A stretch of 64,000 nucleotides of DNA from Rhabditoides inermis (lineage: Eukaryota > Nematoda > Chromadorea > Rhabditida > Rhabditidae). Where the stretch lies: assembly GCA_963966185.1 (NCBI GenBank), contig CAWZYM010000409.1, positions 451,001 through 515,000 on the forward strand, in the 5' to 3' direction. A program made the translations under genes and the position numbers. The notes below the pieces were generated by a model. That model saw nothing but the letters and a program-made list of their open reading frames with translations. It searched no databases and had not been told where the DNA came from. This document shows positions 1 through 10,295 of the stretch, piece by piece. The number at the start of each line of letters is the position of its first letter. Position 1 is the stretch's first letter.

Positions 1-572
1 AGTTATTTTATGACGAGAAAGTGAAAGATCAGAGAGTATAAGAAAATGGATATCAGTAACAGTGATCAATAAATTCTTATAATTACTGATCTACTGATAG
101 ACTTTGACCGCGGAGGCGCGCGAAGCGTGCCGGAGCGCCTCCTATGTGCATCCGAGAGAGTGAAATATCAGAGAGTCGGAGAGAATGCATATCAGTAACA
201 GTGATCATTATATTCTTATTATTACTGATCTACTGATAGACTTTGACCGCGGAGGCGCGCGAAGCGTGCCGGAGCGCCTTCTATGTGCATCCGAGAGAGT
301 GAAATATCAGAGAGTCGGAGAGAATGCATATCAGTAACAGTGATCAATATGTTCTTATTATTACTGATCTACTGATAGACTTTGACCGCGGAGGCGCGCG
401 AAGCGTGCCGGAGCGCCTCCTATGTGCATCCGAGAGAGTGAAATATCAGAGAGTCGGAGAAAATGCATATCAGTAACAGTGATCAATATATTCTTATTAT
501 TACTGATCTACTGATAGACTTTGACCGCGAAGGCGCGCGAAGCGTGCCGGAGCGCCTTCTAGATCAAAGGAG
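1..572 (+). repeat. 139-bp satellite array
   Basis: Tandem monomers with an exact period of 139 bp: the landmark 'gaccgcgg' recurs at 106, 245, 384 and 523. Each monomer has a GC-rich segment (ggcgcgcgaagcgtgcc) able to fold into a 7-bp stem with a GAA loop, a purine-rich segment (gagagtgaaa..cagagagtcgg), and an AT-rich segment flanked by 'atcagta' and 'ctactgat'. Short open frames across it are satellite read-through. Confidence 0.95.
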
Positions 573-588
573 AGAGAGAAAGAGAGAC

Positions 589-649
<61 letters not shown>

Positions 650-780
650 CGGAGAAACGGAAAGTGTAGTTTAGTTATAACATATTTAACACTCATATAC
701 CGATAGTCTTCGGCTGCATCTCGGAGCGCCTTCTCTGAGCATAGGTAAGATAATATCAGTCGAGAATCTAAAATTATCAT
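573..780. repeat. (AG)n microsatellite with flanking cassette
   Basis: An (AG)n tract of about 70 nt is followed by roughly 130 nt containing 'gcggagaaacggaaagtgta' and 'ccgatagtcttcggctgca'. A shorter copy with the same right flank lies at about 21613-21725, again inside a satellite array. It is therefore a small repeated cassette and not random microsatellite growth. Function unknown. Confidence 0.75.
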
Positions 781-1768
781 TTAGCTACTGTTAGACATTG
801 ACACTGTTCAAACATTTGATAATACTGTAATTCAAAATTAAGGAAATACAATAAAGATCACTCATTTTTAGAAGGCTCTGACAACAGCACTTCTAGCACA
901 GCTCCTAATAGCACTTCGAGAGCACATATCAAGTCAATCTATATATCAATCGATAGATAATTTTCTCCTCTATTTTCTACCTATATTTCTAGCGCGCGAA
1001 GCGCGCTAGTCGCAGCGCCGCTGCGCCTGTATGTGCAAAATGCTCTATGGTTTCCGTCTGTCCGTCCGTACGTCCATCGCTCTACCGCGCCACCCACCAC
1101 TCCTATCTAGCCAAACGTGACATCGATCCGATGGTCGCGGTCCCGAGATGCAGGATTCCAATTTTCAGCTCGTTATATCTCATATCCGCGGAGTTATAAG
1201 CTCGAGAAAGTCCGACGAAATAGCGCGTAATCAGAGAGCGTCAGACAGAAAAGCAGTGAAACAGTGTGTCAGATGAAGAGACGGTTAGGTCGTTGAACGG
1301 TTGCATCGAGTAGGCCTTACAAGAACGAGTACTGCGAATCGCAGACTTCAGCTATCGAAAAACGGTTTCGACGTCACTCCTTTACACTCCCTCACCTACA
1401 AATCTGCCCGTAATCTTTTTATAATTCCTCCTGGTTTCCTTTCACGAAGTGATTTAGTCGAGGCGAGGCGACACCGAACAGTTGTCGCGGGCTGTTCAAG
1501 AAATTTAGGCAATCGTGTAAGGTCTCCCTTCACTACAACATGTATATAGGTGGCTACTACACTTCTACCAAAATTTGCATCTTTTTGTGACCTCTGACGC
1601 CCGCTATCAATTAAATTCCTCTAATCGACGTTGTTTTATTGCCCCGCGACGAGAGAGTGTGGCGAGGTGAGAGTGCGCCAGCTGCCAGTCTGTCTGCTGT
1701 TAGAGAAAGAAACAGTAAATTGTGCAAATGAGCGAGAACATCACCACGCACTACGAAACAGCGCGGAT

Positions 1769-2640
1769 AGTGCCGGAGCGGCTATCTAAGATCATAGGCA
1801 AGAGTAGATATTTTATGATATTAGATTTTCTGAAAAGATAACTAATAATTGTCAAACAGCTACTGATAGGATTTGACCGCGGAGGCGCGCTAACCACTTT
1901 GTATCCTCCTCCCTCTTTATTGAGCATAGCAAAATGTAGCAAAAAGAAAAGATAAATATTACAATATAATAATAATGAGGCGCGCGGAGCGTGCCTGAGC
2001 GCCTTCTATGCGCTTGAGAAAGCGTGAAAGATCAGCAACATGAACAAATCGTGAAATAATAATGAAAAATATTATTATTATCGATCTAATGATAGACTTT
2101 TACGCGGAGGCGCGCGGAGCGTGCCCGAGCGGTTTCTACGACCATAGGGTAGAGTGAGATAGGAATCAGAGAGACGGTGAGACCGAAAAAATGCAGATCA
2201 ATAATAAGAAAATATTTATTACCACCAATCTATGTACTGATAATCTTTGTTAGCGGAGGCTCGCGGCAGCGTGACGGAGCGCCTTTTATTAGCAAAGGAG
2301 AGAGTAGACCAGTGATAAATAAAAATAAATAAATACTTATCAACAATTTACTGTTAGAATTTGACAGAATCTATTAAAATTTGACAGCGAAAAAACAGTG
2401 ATATATAAATAAAATCAGTACTTATCGACTGTACACTTTCAGAATTTGACAGCGAATGCGCGCGGCAGCGTGCCGGAGCATCTCTATGATCTTGGAAAAG
2501 TGTAAATCAGTTATGAAAGAAATATAATAATTATCAACGTGCTTTTATAGACTTTGACAGCGTAAGCGCGCGATAGCTTGCCGGAGCTTCTATGTATCAA
2601 ATAAGCGTGTATATCATTAATAACATACAACCAGCTGCTC
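1769..2640 (+). repeat. Diverged satellite monomers
   Basis: Degenerate, irregularly spaced monomers recognisable by 'gaggcgcgc', 'gtgccggagc' and 'tttgaccgc' or 'tttgacagcg'. They have lost the regular 139-bp period and accumulated many substitutions, so they are probably the oldest satellite copies in the window. No gene seen. Confidence 0.7.
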
Positions 2641-2642
2641 AT

Positions 2643-2645
<3 letters not shown>

Positions 2646-2700
<55 letters not shown>

Positions 2701-2745
2701 GTCTCACTCTCTTTCTCTCTCATTCTCTCCCTCTCTCTCTATCTC
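2646..2745. repeat. (TC)n microsatellite
   Basis: Nearly uninterrupted TC dinucleotides, then interrupted CT-rich DNA. The same kind of tract separates head and satellite in most family 1 units, so it is a structural part of the unit. Reverse-strand frames rich in Arg-Glu are artefacts of this tract. Confidence 0.95.
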
Positions 2746-2789
2746 TTTGTTTCATGTGTTTTATGATATAAGATCAGTAATAAAACTGA

Positions 2790-3085
2790 TACATAATAAT
2801 TGTCAACCAGCTACTGATACGATTTGACCGCAGAGGCGCGCGAAGCGGCTATCTATGATTGTAGGCGAGAGTAGGTATTTTATAATATTAGATCCGTGAT
2901 AACTAATCATTGTCAACCAGCTACTGATAGAATTTGACCGCGGAGGCGCGCGGAGCGGCTGTCTATGATCATAAGCGAGAGTAGAGATTTTATAATATTA
3001 GATCCGTGATAACTAATCATTGTCAACCAGCTACTGATAGGATTTGACCGCGGAGGCGCGCGGAGCGGTTATCTATGATCATAGG
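2790..3085 (+). repeat. 110-bp sister satellite
   Basis: About three monomers of a shorter satellite with 'aactaatcattgtcaaccag', 'ctactgatag' and 'gaggcgcgcggagcggctgtc'. It shares the ctactgatag..ttgaccgcggaggcgcgcgg core with the 139-bp satellite but replaces the gagagtcgg/atcagtagcagtgatcaa part. Where best preserved (50043-50483) its period is exactly 110 bp. Confidence 0.85.
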
Positions 3086-4480
3086 TGAGTGTAGATATTT
3101 TATGACGAGAAAGTGAACGATCAGAGAGTCTGAGAAAATTCATATCAGTAGCAGTGATCAATATATTATTATTGTTACTGATCTACTGATAGGCTTTAAC
3201 CGCGGAGGCGCGCGGAGCGTGCCGGAGCTCTTTCTATGTGCATACGAGAAAGTGAAAGATCAGAGAGTCGGAGAAAATGCATATCAGTAGCAGTGATCAA
3301 TATAGTCTTATTATTACTGATCTACTGATCGACTTTGACCGCGGAGGCGCGCGGAGCGTGCCGGAGCGCTTTCTATGTGCATACGAGAGAGTGAAAGATC
3401 AGAGAGTTGGAGAAAATGCATATCAGTAGCAGTGATCAATATAGTCTTATTATTACTGATCTACTGATCGACTTTGACCGCAGAGGCGCGCGGAGCGTGC
3501 CGGAGCGCTTTCTATGTGCATACGAGAAAGTGAAAGATCAGAGAGTCGGAGAAAATGCATATCAGTAGCAGTGATCAATATATTCTTAATATTACTGATC
3601 TACTGATCGACTTTGACCGCGGAGGCGCGCGGAGCGTTCCGGAGCGCTTTCTATGTGCATACGAGAAAGTGAAAGATCAGAGAGTCGGAGAAAATGCATA
3701 TCAGTAGCAGTGATCAATATAGTCTTATTATTACTGATCTAATGATCGACTTTGACCGCGGAGGCGCGCGGAGCGTGTCGGAGCGCTTTCTATGTGCATA
3801 CGAGAAAGTGAAAGATCAGAGAGTCGGAGAAAATGCATATCAGTAGCAGTGATCAATATAGTCTTATTATTACTGATCTACTGATCGACTTTGACCGCGG
3901 AGGCGCGCGGAGCGTGCCGGAGCGCCCTCTATGTGCATACGAGAGAGTAAAATTTCAGAAAGTAGGAAAAAAATGCATATCAGTATCAGTGATCAATATA
4001 TTCTTAATATTACTGATCTACTGATCGACTTTGACCGCGGAGGCGCGCGGAGCGTTCCGGAGCGCTTTCTATGTGCATACGAGAAAGTGAAAGATCAGAG
4101 AGTAGGAGAGAATGCATATCAGTATCAGTGATCAGTATATTATTATAATTACTGATCTACTGATCAGCTTTGACCGCGGAGGCGCGCGAAGCGTGCCGGA
4201 GCGCTTTCTATGTGCATACGAGAAAGTGAACGATCAGAGTGTCGGATAAAATGCATATCAGTAGCAGTGATCAATATATTCTTATTTTTACTGATCTACT
4301 GATATACTTTGACCGCGGAGGCGCGCGAAGCGTGCCGGAGCGCCTTTTACGTGCATACGAAAGAGTAAAAAATCAGAGAGTCGGAGAAAATGCATATCAG
4401 TATCAGTGATCATTATATTATTATTATTATACTGATCTACTGATAGGATTTGACTGCGGAGCGTGCCGCAGCGCTTTCTA
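3086..4480 (+). repeat. 139-bp satellite array
   Basis: About ten 139-bp monomers, most with GGA in the hairpin loop (ggcgcgcggagcgtgcc) and later ones with GAA. Local sub-variants alternate (gttccgg, ctgatcgac, ctgatcag), consistent with expansion by unequal exchange. The stretch from about 3985 is duplicated at about 6882 onward. Confidence 0.92.
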
Positions 4481-5636
4481 TGAGCTTATGTAGTAAATAT
4501 AATCTCTGTAGAAAACAGTAACACCCAGTTACTGATATACTGTGACACGTTCTAAATATTTGATAATACGGTAGATCAAAAATAAGGAAATAAATAATTA
4601 TCTACTGGAAGACTTTGACAACAGCACTTCTATCACTGCTCCTAATAGCATTTCCAGGGCACATGTCAAGTCAATCTAGATATCAATCGATAGATAATTT
4701 TCTCCTCTATTTTATACCTATATTTCTAGCGCGCGAAGCGCGCTAGTCGGGTGTAAGTGCAAAATGCCCTATGGTTTCCGTACGTCCATCGCTCTACCGC
4801 GCCAGCCACTACTCCTATCTAGCCAAACGTGACATCGATCCGATGGTCTCGGTCCCGAGATGCAGGATTCCAATTTTCAGCTCGTTATCTCTCATATCCG
4901 CGGAGCTATAAGCTCAAGAAGGTCCGACGAAAAAGCGCGTAATCCGAGAGAGTCAGACAGAAAAGCAGCGAGATAGTGTGTCAGATGAAGAGACGGGTCA
5001 CTGACGAATCGGGTGCGGCGAGTAGACCTTACAAGAACGAGTACTGCGAATCGCAGACTTCAGCTATCGAGAAACGGTTTCGACGTCATTCTTCTACACT
5101 CCCTCACCTACAAATCTGCCCGTAATCTTTTTATAAATCTTCCTGGTTTCCTTTCACGAAGTGATTTAGTCGAGGCGAGGCGACACCAAACAGTTGTCGC
5201 GGGCTGTTCAAGAAAACTAGGCAACCGTGTAAGGTCTCCCTTTACTACGACATGCAAATAGGTGGCCACTACACTTCTACCAAAATTTGCATCTTTTTGT
5301 GACCTCTGACGCCCGCTATCAATTAAGTTCCTCTAATCTACGCCACTTCATTGCCCCGCGACGAGAGAGTGTGGCGAGGTGAGAGTGCGCCAGCTGCCAG
5401 TCTGTCTGATGTCAGAGAAAGAGACAGTCAATTGTGCAAATGAGCGAGAGTATCACCATGCACTACGAAACAGCTCACCACACTCCAACAAACTATTTTC
5501 TGAGCACATACAATAAAACAATACTATGTATATGCACTCACGTCATTCTATATGCAATCATAGAAGTGAGGCGAGGCGAAATACTATGTAACCTCCTTAT
5601 CTCATCTCTCTCCTTTACTTATCCCTCTCTTCTCAC

Positions 5637-5637
<1 letters not shown>

Positions 5638-5685
<48 letters not shown>

Positions 5686-5803
5686 CCTCTCTCCCTCTCT
5701 TCCTCTATCTCTCTCTTATATATTATGATTTTAGATTATTGATAACTATGAAGTCTACTAGGATCTAAAACAAATAATAATTGTCAACCAGCTGCTCATC
5801 CCA

Positions 5804-5867
<64 letters not shown>

Positions 5868-5868
5868 C
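5638..5868. repeat. Two (CT)n tracts with spacer
   Basis: CT-rich tracts at 5638-5714 and 5803-5868 are separated by an AT-rich spacer ('tatgaagtctactaggatct', 'attgtcaaccagctgctcat'). The same pair recurs at about 8541-8767, 43426-43652 and 57683-57935, so it is a fixed element of one head subtype. Confidence 0.9.
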
Positions 5869-5959
5869 GCTCGCTTAAATTTTATAATATAAGACCAGTA
5901 ATAACTATAAAGTATATTTGTATCTCTAATAAATAAAAATTGTCAACCAGCTACTGATA

Positions 5960-7370
5960 GGCTTTTACCGCGGAGTATGCCGGAGCGCCCTCTATGAGCA
6001 TACGAGAGAGTGAAAGATCAAAGAGTCGGAGATAATTCATATCAGTAGCAGTGATCAATGCATTCTTACTATTACTGATCTACTGATATATTTTGACCGC
6101 GGAGGCGCGCGGAGCGTGCCGGAGCGCTTTCTATGTGCACACGAGAGAGTGAAAGATCAGAGAGTCGGAGAAAATTCATATCACTAGCAGTGATCAATGC
6201 ATTCTTACTATTACTGATCTACTGATATATTGTGACCGCGGAGGCGCGCGGAGCGTGCCGGAGCGCTTTCTATGTGCATACGAGAGAGTGAAAGATCAGA
6301 GATTTAAGAAAATTCATATCAGTAGCAGTGATCAATATTTATTCTCATTATTACTGATCTACTGATAGGCTTTGACCGCGGAGGCGCGCGGAGCGTGCCG
6401 GAGCGCTTTCTATGTGCAAACGAGAAAGTGAACGATCAGAGAGTCGGAGAAAATTCATATCAGTAGCAGTGATCAATGCATTCTTACTATTACTGATCTA
6501 CTGATATATTTTGACCGCGGAGGCGCGCGGAGCGTGCCGGAGCGCTTTCTATGTGCATACGAGAAAGTGAACGATCAGAGAGCCGGAGAAAATTCATATC
6601 AGTAGCAGTGATCAATGCATTCTTACTATTACTGATCTACTGATATATTTTGACCGCGGAGGCGCGCGGAGCGTGCCGGAGCGCTTTCTATGTGCATACG
6701 AGAAAGTGAACGATCAGAGAGTCGGAGAAAATTCATATCAGTAGCAGTGATCAATGCATTCTTACTATTACTGATCTACTGATCGACTTTGACCGCAGAG
6801 GCGCGCGGAGCGTGCCGGAGCGCTTTCTATGTGCATACGAGAAAGTGAAAGATCAGAGAGTCGGAGAAAATGCATATCAGTAGCAGTGATCAATATATTC
6901 TTAATATTACTGATCTACTGATCGACTTTGACCGCGGAGGCGCGCGGAGCGTTCCGGAGCGCTTTCTATGTGCATACGAGAAAGTGAAAGATCAGAGAGT
7001 AGGAGAGAATGCATATCAGTATCAGTGATCAGTATATTATTATAATTACTGATCTACTGATCAGCTTTGACCGCGGAGGCGCGCGAAGCGTGCCGGAGCG
7101 CTTTCTATGTGCATACGAGAAAGTGAACGATCAGAGTGTCGGATAAAATGCATATCAGTAGCAGTGATCAATATATTCTTATTTTTACTGATCTACTGAT
7201 ATACTTTGACCGCGGAGGCGCGCGAAGCGTGCCGGAGCGCCTTTTACGTGCATACGAAAGAGTAAAAAATCAGAGAGTCGGAGAAAATGCATATCAGTAT
7301 CAGTGATCATTATATTATTATTATTATACTGATCTACTGATAGGATTTGACTGCGGAGCGTGCCGCAGCG
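5960..7370 (+). repeat. 139-bp satellite array
   Basis: Ten or so monomers, mostly of the 'caatgcattcttactattactgatctactgatatattttgacc' type with a GGA loop, followed by the GAA type near the 3' end. One monomer (about 6290) reads 'gagatttaagaaaattc' in place of 'gagagtcgg', a marker that recurs at about 9180 and 15800. Confidence 0.93.
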
Positions 7371-8539
7371 CTTTCTATGAGCTTATGTAGTAAATATAAT
7401 CTCTGTAGAAAACAGTAACACCCAGTTACTGATATACTGTGACACGTTCTAAATATTTGATAATACGGTAGATCAAAAATAAGGAAATAAATAATTATCT
7501 ACTGGAAGACTTTGACAACAGCACTTCTATCACTGCTCCTAATAGCATTTCCAGGGCACATGTCAAGTCAATCTAGATATCAATCGATAGATAATTTTCT
7601 CCTCTATTTTATACCTATATTTCTAGCGCGCGAAGCGCGCTAGTCGGGTGTAAGTGCAAAATGCCCTATGGTTTCCGTACGTCCATCGCTCTACCGCGCC
7701 AGCCACTACTCCTATCTAGCCAAACGTGACATCGATCCGATGGTCTCGGTCCCGAGATGCAGGATTCCAATTTTCAGCTCGTTATCTCTCATATCCGCGG
7801 AGCTATAAGCTCAAGAAGGTCCGACGAAAAAGCGCGTAATCCGAGAGAGTCAGACAGAAAAGCAGCGAGATAGTGTGTCAGATGAAGAGACGGGTCACTG
7901 ACGAATCGGGTGCGGCGAGTAGACCTTACAAGAACGAGTACTGCGAATCGCAGACTTCAGCTATCGAGAAACGGTTTTGACGTCATTCTTCTACACTCCC
8001 TCACCTACAAATCTGCCCGTAATCTTTTTATAAATCTTCCTGGTTTCCTTTCACGAAGTGATTTAGTCGAGGCGAGGCGACACCAAACAGTTGTCGCGGG
8101 CTGTTCAAGAAAACTAGGCAACCGTGTAAGGTCTCCCTTTACTACGACATGCAAATAGGTGGCCACTACACTTCTACCAAAATTTGCATCTTTTTGTGAC
8201 CTCTGACGCCCGCTATCAATTAAATTCCTCTAATCGACGTCGTTTTATTGCCCCGCGACGAGAGAGTGTGGCGAGGTGAGCGTGAGAGTGCGCCAGCTGC
8301 CAGTCTGTCTGATGTCAGAGAAAGAGACAGTCAATTGTGCAAATGAGCGAGAGTATCACCATGCACTACGAAACAGCTCACCACACTCCAACAAACTATT
8401 TTCTGAGCACATACAATAAAACAATACTATGTATATGCACTCACGTCATTCTATATGCAATCATAGAAGTGAGGCGAGGCGAAATACTATGTAACCTCCT
8501 TATCTCATCTCTCTCCTTTACTTATCCCTCTCTTCTCAC

Positions 8540-8582
<43 letters not shown>

Positions 8583-8700
8583 CCTCTCTCCCTCTCTTCC
8601 TCTATCTCTCTCTTATATATTATGATTTTAGATTATTGATAACTATGAAGTCTACTAGGATCTAAAACAAATAATAATTGTCAACCAGCTGCTCATCCCA

Positions 8701-8764
<64 letters not shown>

Positions 8765-8849
8765 CGCTCGCTTAAATTTTATAATATAAGACCAGTAATA
8801 ACTATAAAGTATATTTGTATCTCTAATAAATAAAAATTGTCAACCAGCT

Positions 8850-9874
8850 ACTGATAGGCTTTTACCGCGGAGTATGCCGGAGCGCCCTCTATGAGCATAC
8901 GAGAGAGTGAAAGATCAAAGAGTCGGAGATAATTCATATCAGTAGCAGTGATCAATGCATTCTTACTATTACTGATCTACTGATATATTTTGACCGCGGA
9001 GGCGCGCGGAGCGTGCCGGAGCGCTTTCTATGTGCACACGAGAGAGTGAAAGATCAGAGAGTCGGAGAAAATTCATATCACTAGCAGTGATCAATGCATT
9101 CTTACTATTACTGATCTACTGATATATTGTGACCGCGGAGGCGCGCGGAGCGTGCCGGAGCGCTTTCTATGTGCATACGAGAGAGTGAAAGATCAGAGAT
9201 TTAAGAAAATTCATATCAGTAGCAGTGATCAATATTTATTCTCATTATTACTGATCTACTGATAGGCTTTGACCGCGGAGGCGCGCGGAGCGTGCCGGAG
9301 CGCTTTCTATGTGCAAACGAGAAAGTGAACGATCAGAGAGTCGGAGAAAATTCATATCAGTAGCAGTGATCAATGCATTCTTACTATTACTGATCTACTG
9401 ATATATTTTGACCGCGGAGGCGCGCGGAGCGTGCCGGAGCGCTTTCTATGTGCATACGAGAAAGTGAACGATCAGAGAGCCGGAGAAAATTCATATCAGT
9501 AGCAGTGATCAATGCATTCTTACTATTACTGATCTACTGATATATTTTGACCGCGGAGGCGCGCGGAGCGTGCCGGAGCGCTTTCTATGTGCATACGAGA
9601 AAGTGAACGATCAGAGAGTCGGAGAAAATTCATATCAGTAGCAGTGATCAATGCATTCTTACTATTACTGATCTACTGATATATTTTGACCGCGGAGGCG
9701 CGCGGAGCGTGCCGGAGCGCTTTCTATGTGCACACGAGAGAGTGAAAGATCAGAGAGTCGGAGAAAATTCATATCACTAGCAGTGATCAATGCATTCTTA
9801 CTATTACTGATCTACTGATATATTGTGACCGCGGAGGCGCGCGGAGCGTGCCGGAGCGCTTTCTATGTGCATAC
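8850..9874 (+). repeat. 139-bp satellite array (left of LTR element)
   Basis: About seven monomers, nearly identical to 5953-6900. The array stops inside a monomer at 'tctatgtgcatac' (9874), where the LTR retrotransposon begins. The interrupted monomer continues after 15789. Confidence 0.93.
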
Positions 9875-10277
9875 TGTCGTGGATGAGATACTCTCACCAC
9901 GCTAAGGTCTACGAAATGTACCCGCGTTCTCCTATCGACCTCTTCTCGACAACCACCGGAGAGAGAGGACCTGCCGGCGCTGTCTGCGCCCTCCATTCTC
10001 TCGTCTCTCTCTTCTCTCTACACCCGGCTAGAAGCCCCGCCCCGAGGGCAGACCAGACTTCTGAGGAGAGTGACAGGAGGCGGTGGCTCGCCTCCCTCCC
10101 AGAATCTCATATTATTGTATCTAATAAACCTTCAATATATTGGTTATTGATATGTTTGGGAAAGAGAGTTAGAATGCGGTTCTCGTTATGTTCTTGTGTC
10201 CCCCACTGAACCACCACGTTTACTGTTTACAGTAGGAATCTCATCCTCTCATAGATAGGGCATTAGAATATACGAAA
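9875..10277 (+). repeat. 5' LTR
   Basis: 403 bp, starting TGTCGTGGATGAGATACTC and ending ATTAGAATATACGAAA. It contains AATAAA at 10123-10128. No convincing TATA box was seen inside it. It appears base-for-base identical to 15387-15789. The 3' end is AA, not the usual CA. Confidence 0.93.
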
Positions 10278-10295
10278 TGGTGCATTCGATCCGTG
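10278..10295 (+). other. Putative tRNA primer-binding site
   Basis: The interior begins TGGTGCATTCGATCCGTG directly after the LTR. A TGG start is expected for complementarity to a tRNA CCA end. The specific tRNA could not be determined. Confidence 0.6.

Larger units (their letters stand above)
1..1009 (+). mobile_element. Family 1 unit, 3' part (5' end outside window)
   Basis: This is the tail of a family 1 unit. It holds about four 139-bp satellite monomers (1-572), an (AG)n cassette (573-780), and the conserved 3' block from about 781, recognisable by 'gacaacagcacttctagc' and the run 'caatcgatagataatttt'. The terminal hairpin is at 989-1009, with arms CTAGCGCGC / GCGCGCTAG and loop GAA. 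The next unit starts with TC at 1010. The rolling-circle (Helitron/HINE-like) assignment is inference from termini and layout. No protein is encoded. Confidence 0.65.
1010..4746 (+). mobile_element. Family 1 unit E1 (TC...CTAG)
   Basis: Unit bounded by TC at 1010 and a terminal hairpin at 4726-4746 (arms CTAGCGCGC / GCGCGCTAG, loop GAA). The head (1010 to about 1768) starts with GCAGCG-C-CGCTGC and carries 'ctatggtttccgtctgtccg', 'ggattccaattttcag', 'gtcgcgggctgttcaag' and the octamer ATTTGCAT (1573-1580). It lacks the last part of a normal head, joining satellite-like DNA near 1768. The interior holds diverged monomers (about 1769-2640), a (TC)n tract (2646-2745), three 110-bp monomers (about 2790-3085) and a 139-bp array (about 3086-4480). 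The 3' block runs to 4746. No coding capacity was seen. Confidence 0.65.
4747..7643 (+). mobile_element. Family 1 unit E2 (TC...CTAG)
   Basis: Begins TCGGGTGTAAGTG at 4747 and ends in the GAA hairpin at 7623-7643. It contains the head (4747 to about 5637, with 'ccctatggtttccgtacg' near its start and the octamer near 5290), (CT)n at 5638-5714, a spacer, (CT)n at 5803-5868, 139-bp monomers (about 5960-7370) and the 3' block. It is nearly identical to the region one unit downstream, offset 2897 bp, so E2 and the start of E3 arose by recent tandem duplication. Confidence 0.68.

Noticed and set aside
1301..1549. Conserved frame of about 82 codons in the family 1 head (also 5013, 7910, 48732, 54378, 57061)
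   Set aside because: Recurs only because the head is repeated. Starts vary, some heads break the frame, and no protein family or Rep/helicase motif is visible.
5434..5742. Frames rich in Ser-Leu or Arg-Glu (also 47675, 49327, 54973, 55009)
   Set aside because: Translation of CT/AG microsatellites.
1..9874. CRISPR-like regular repeats
   Set aside because: Monomers are contiguous with no unique spacers, and the sequence is eukaryotic.
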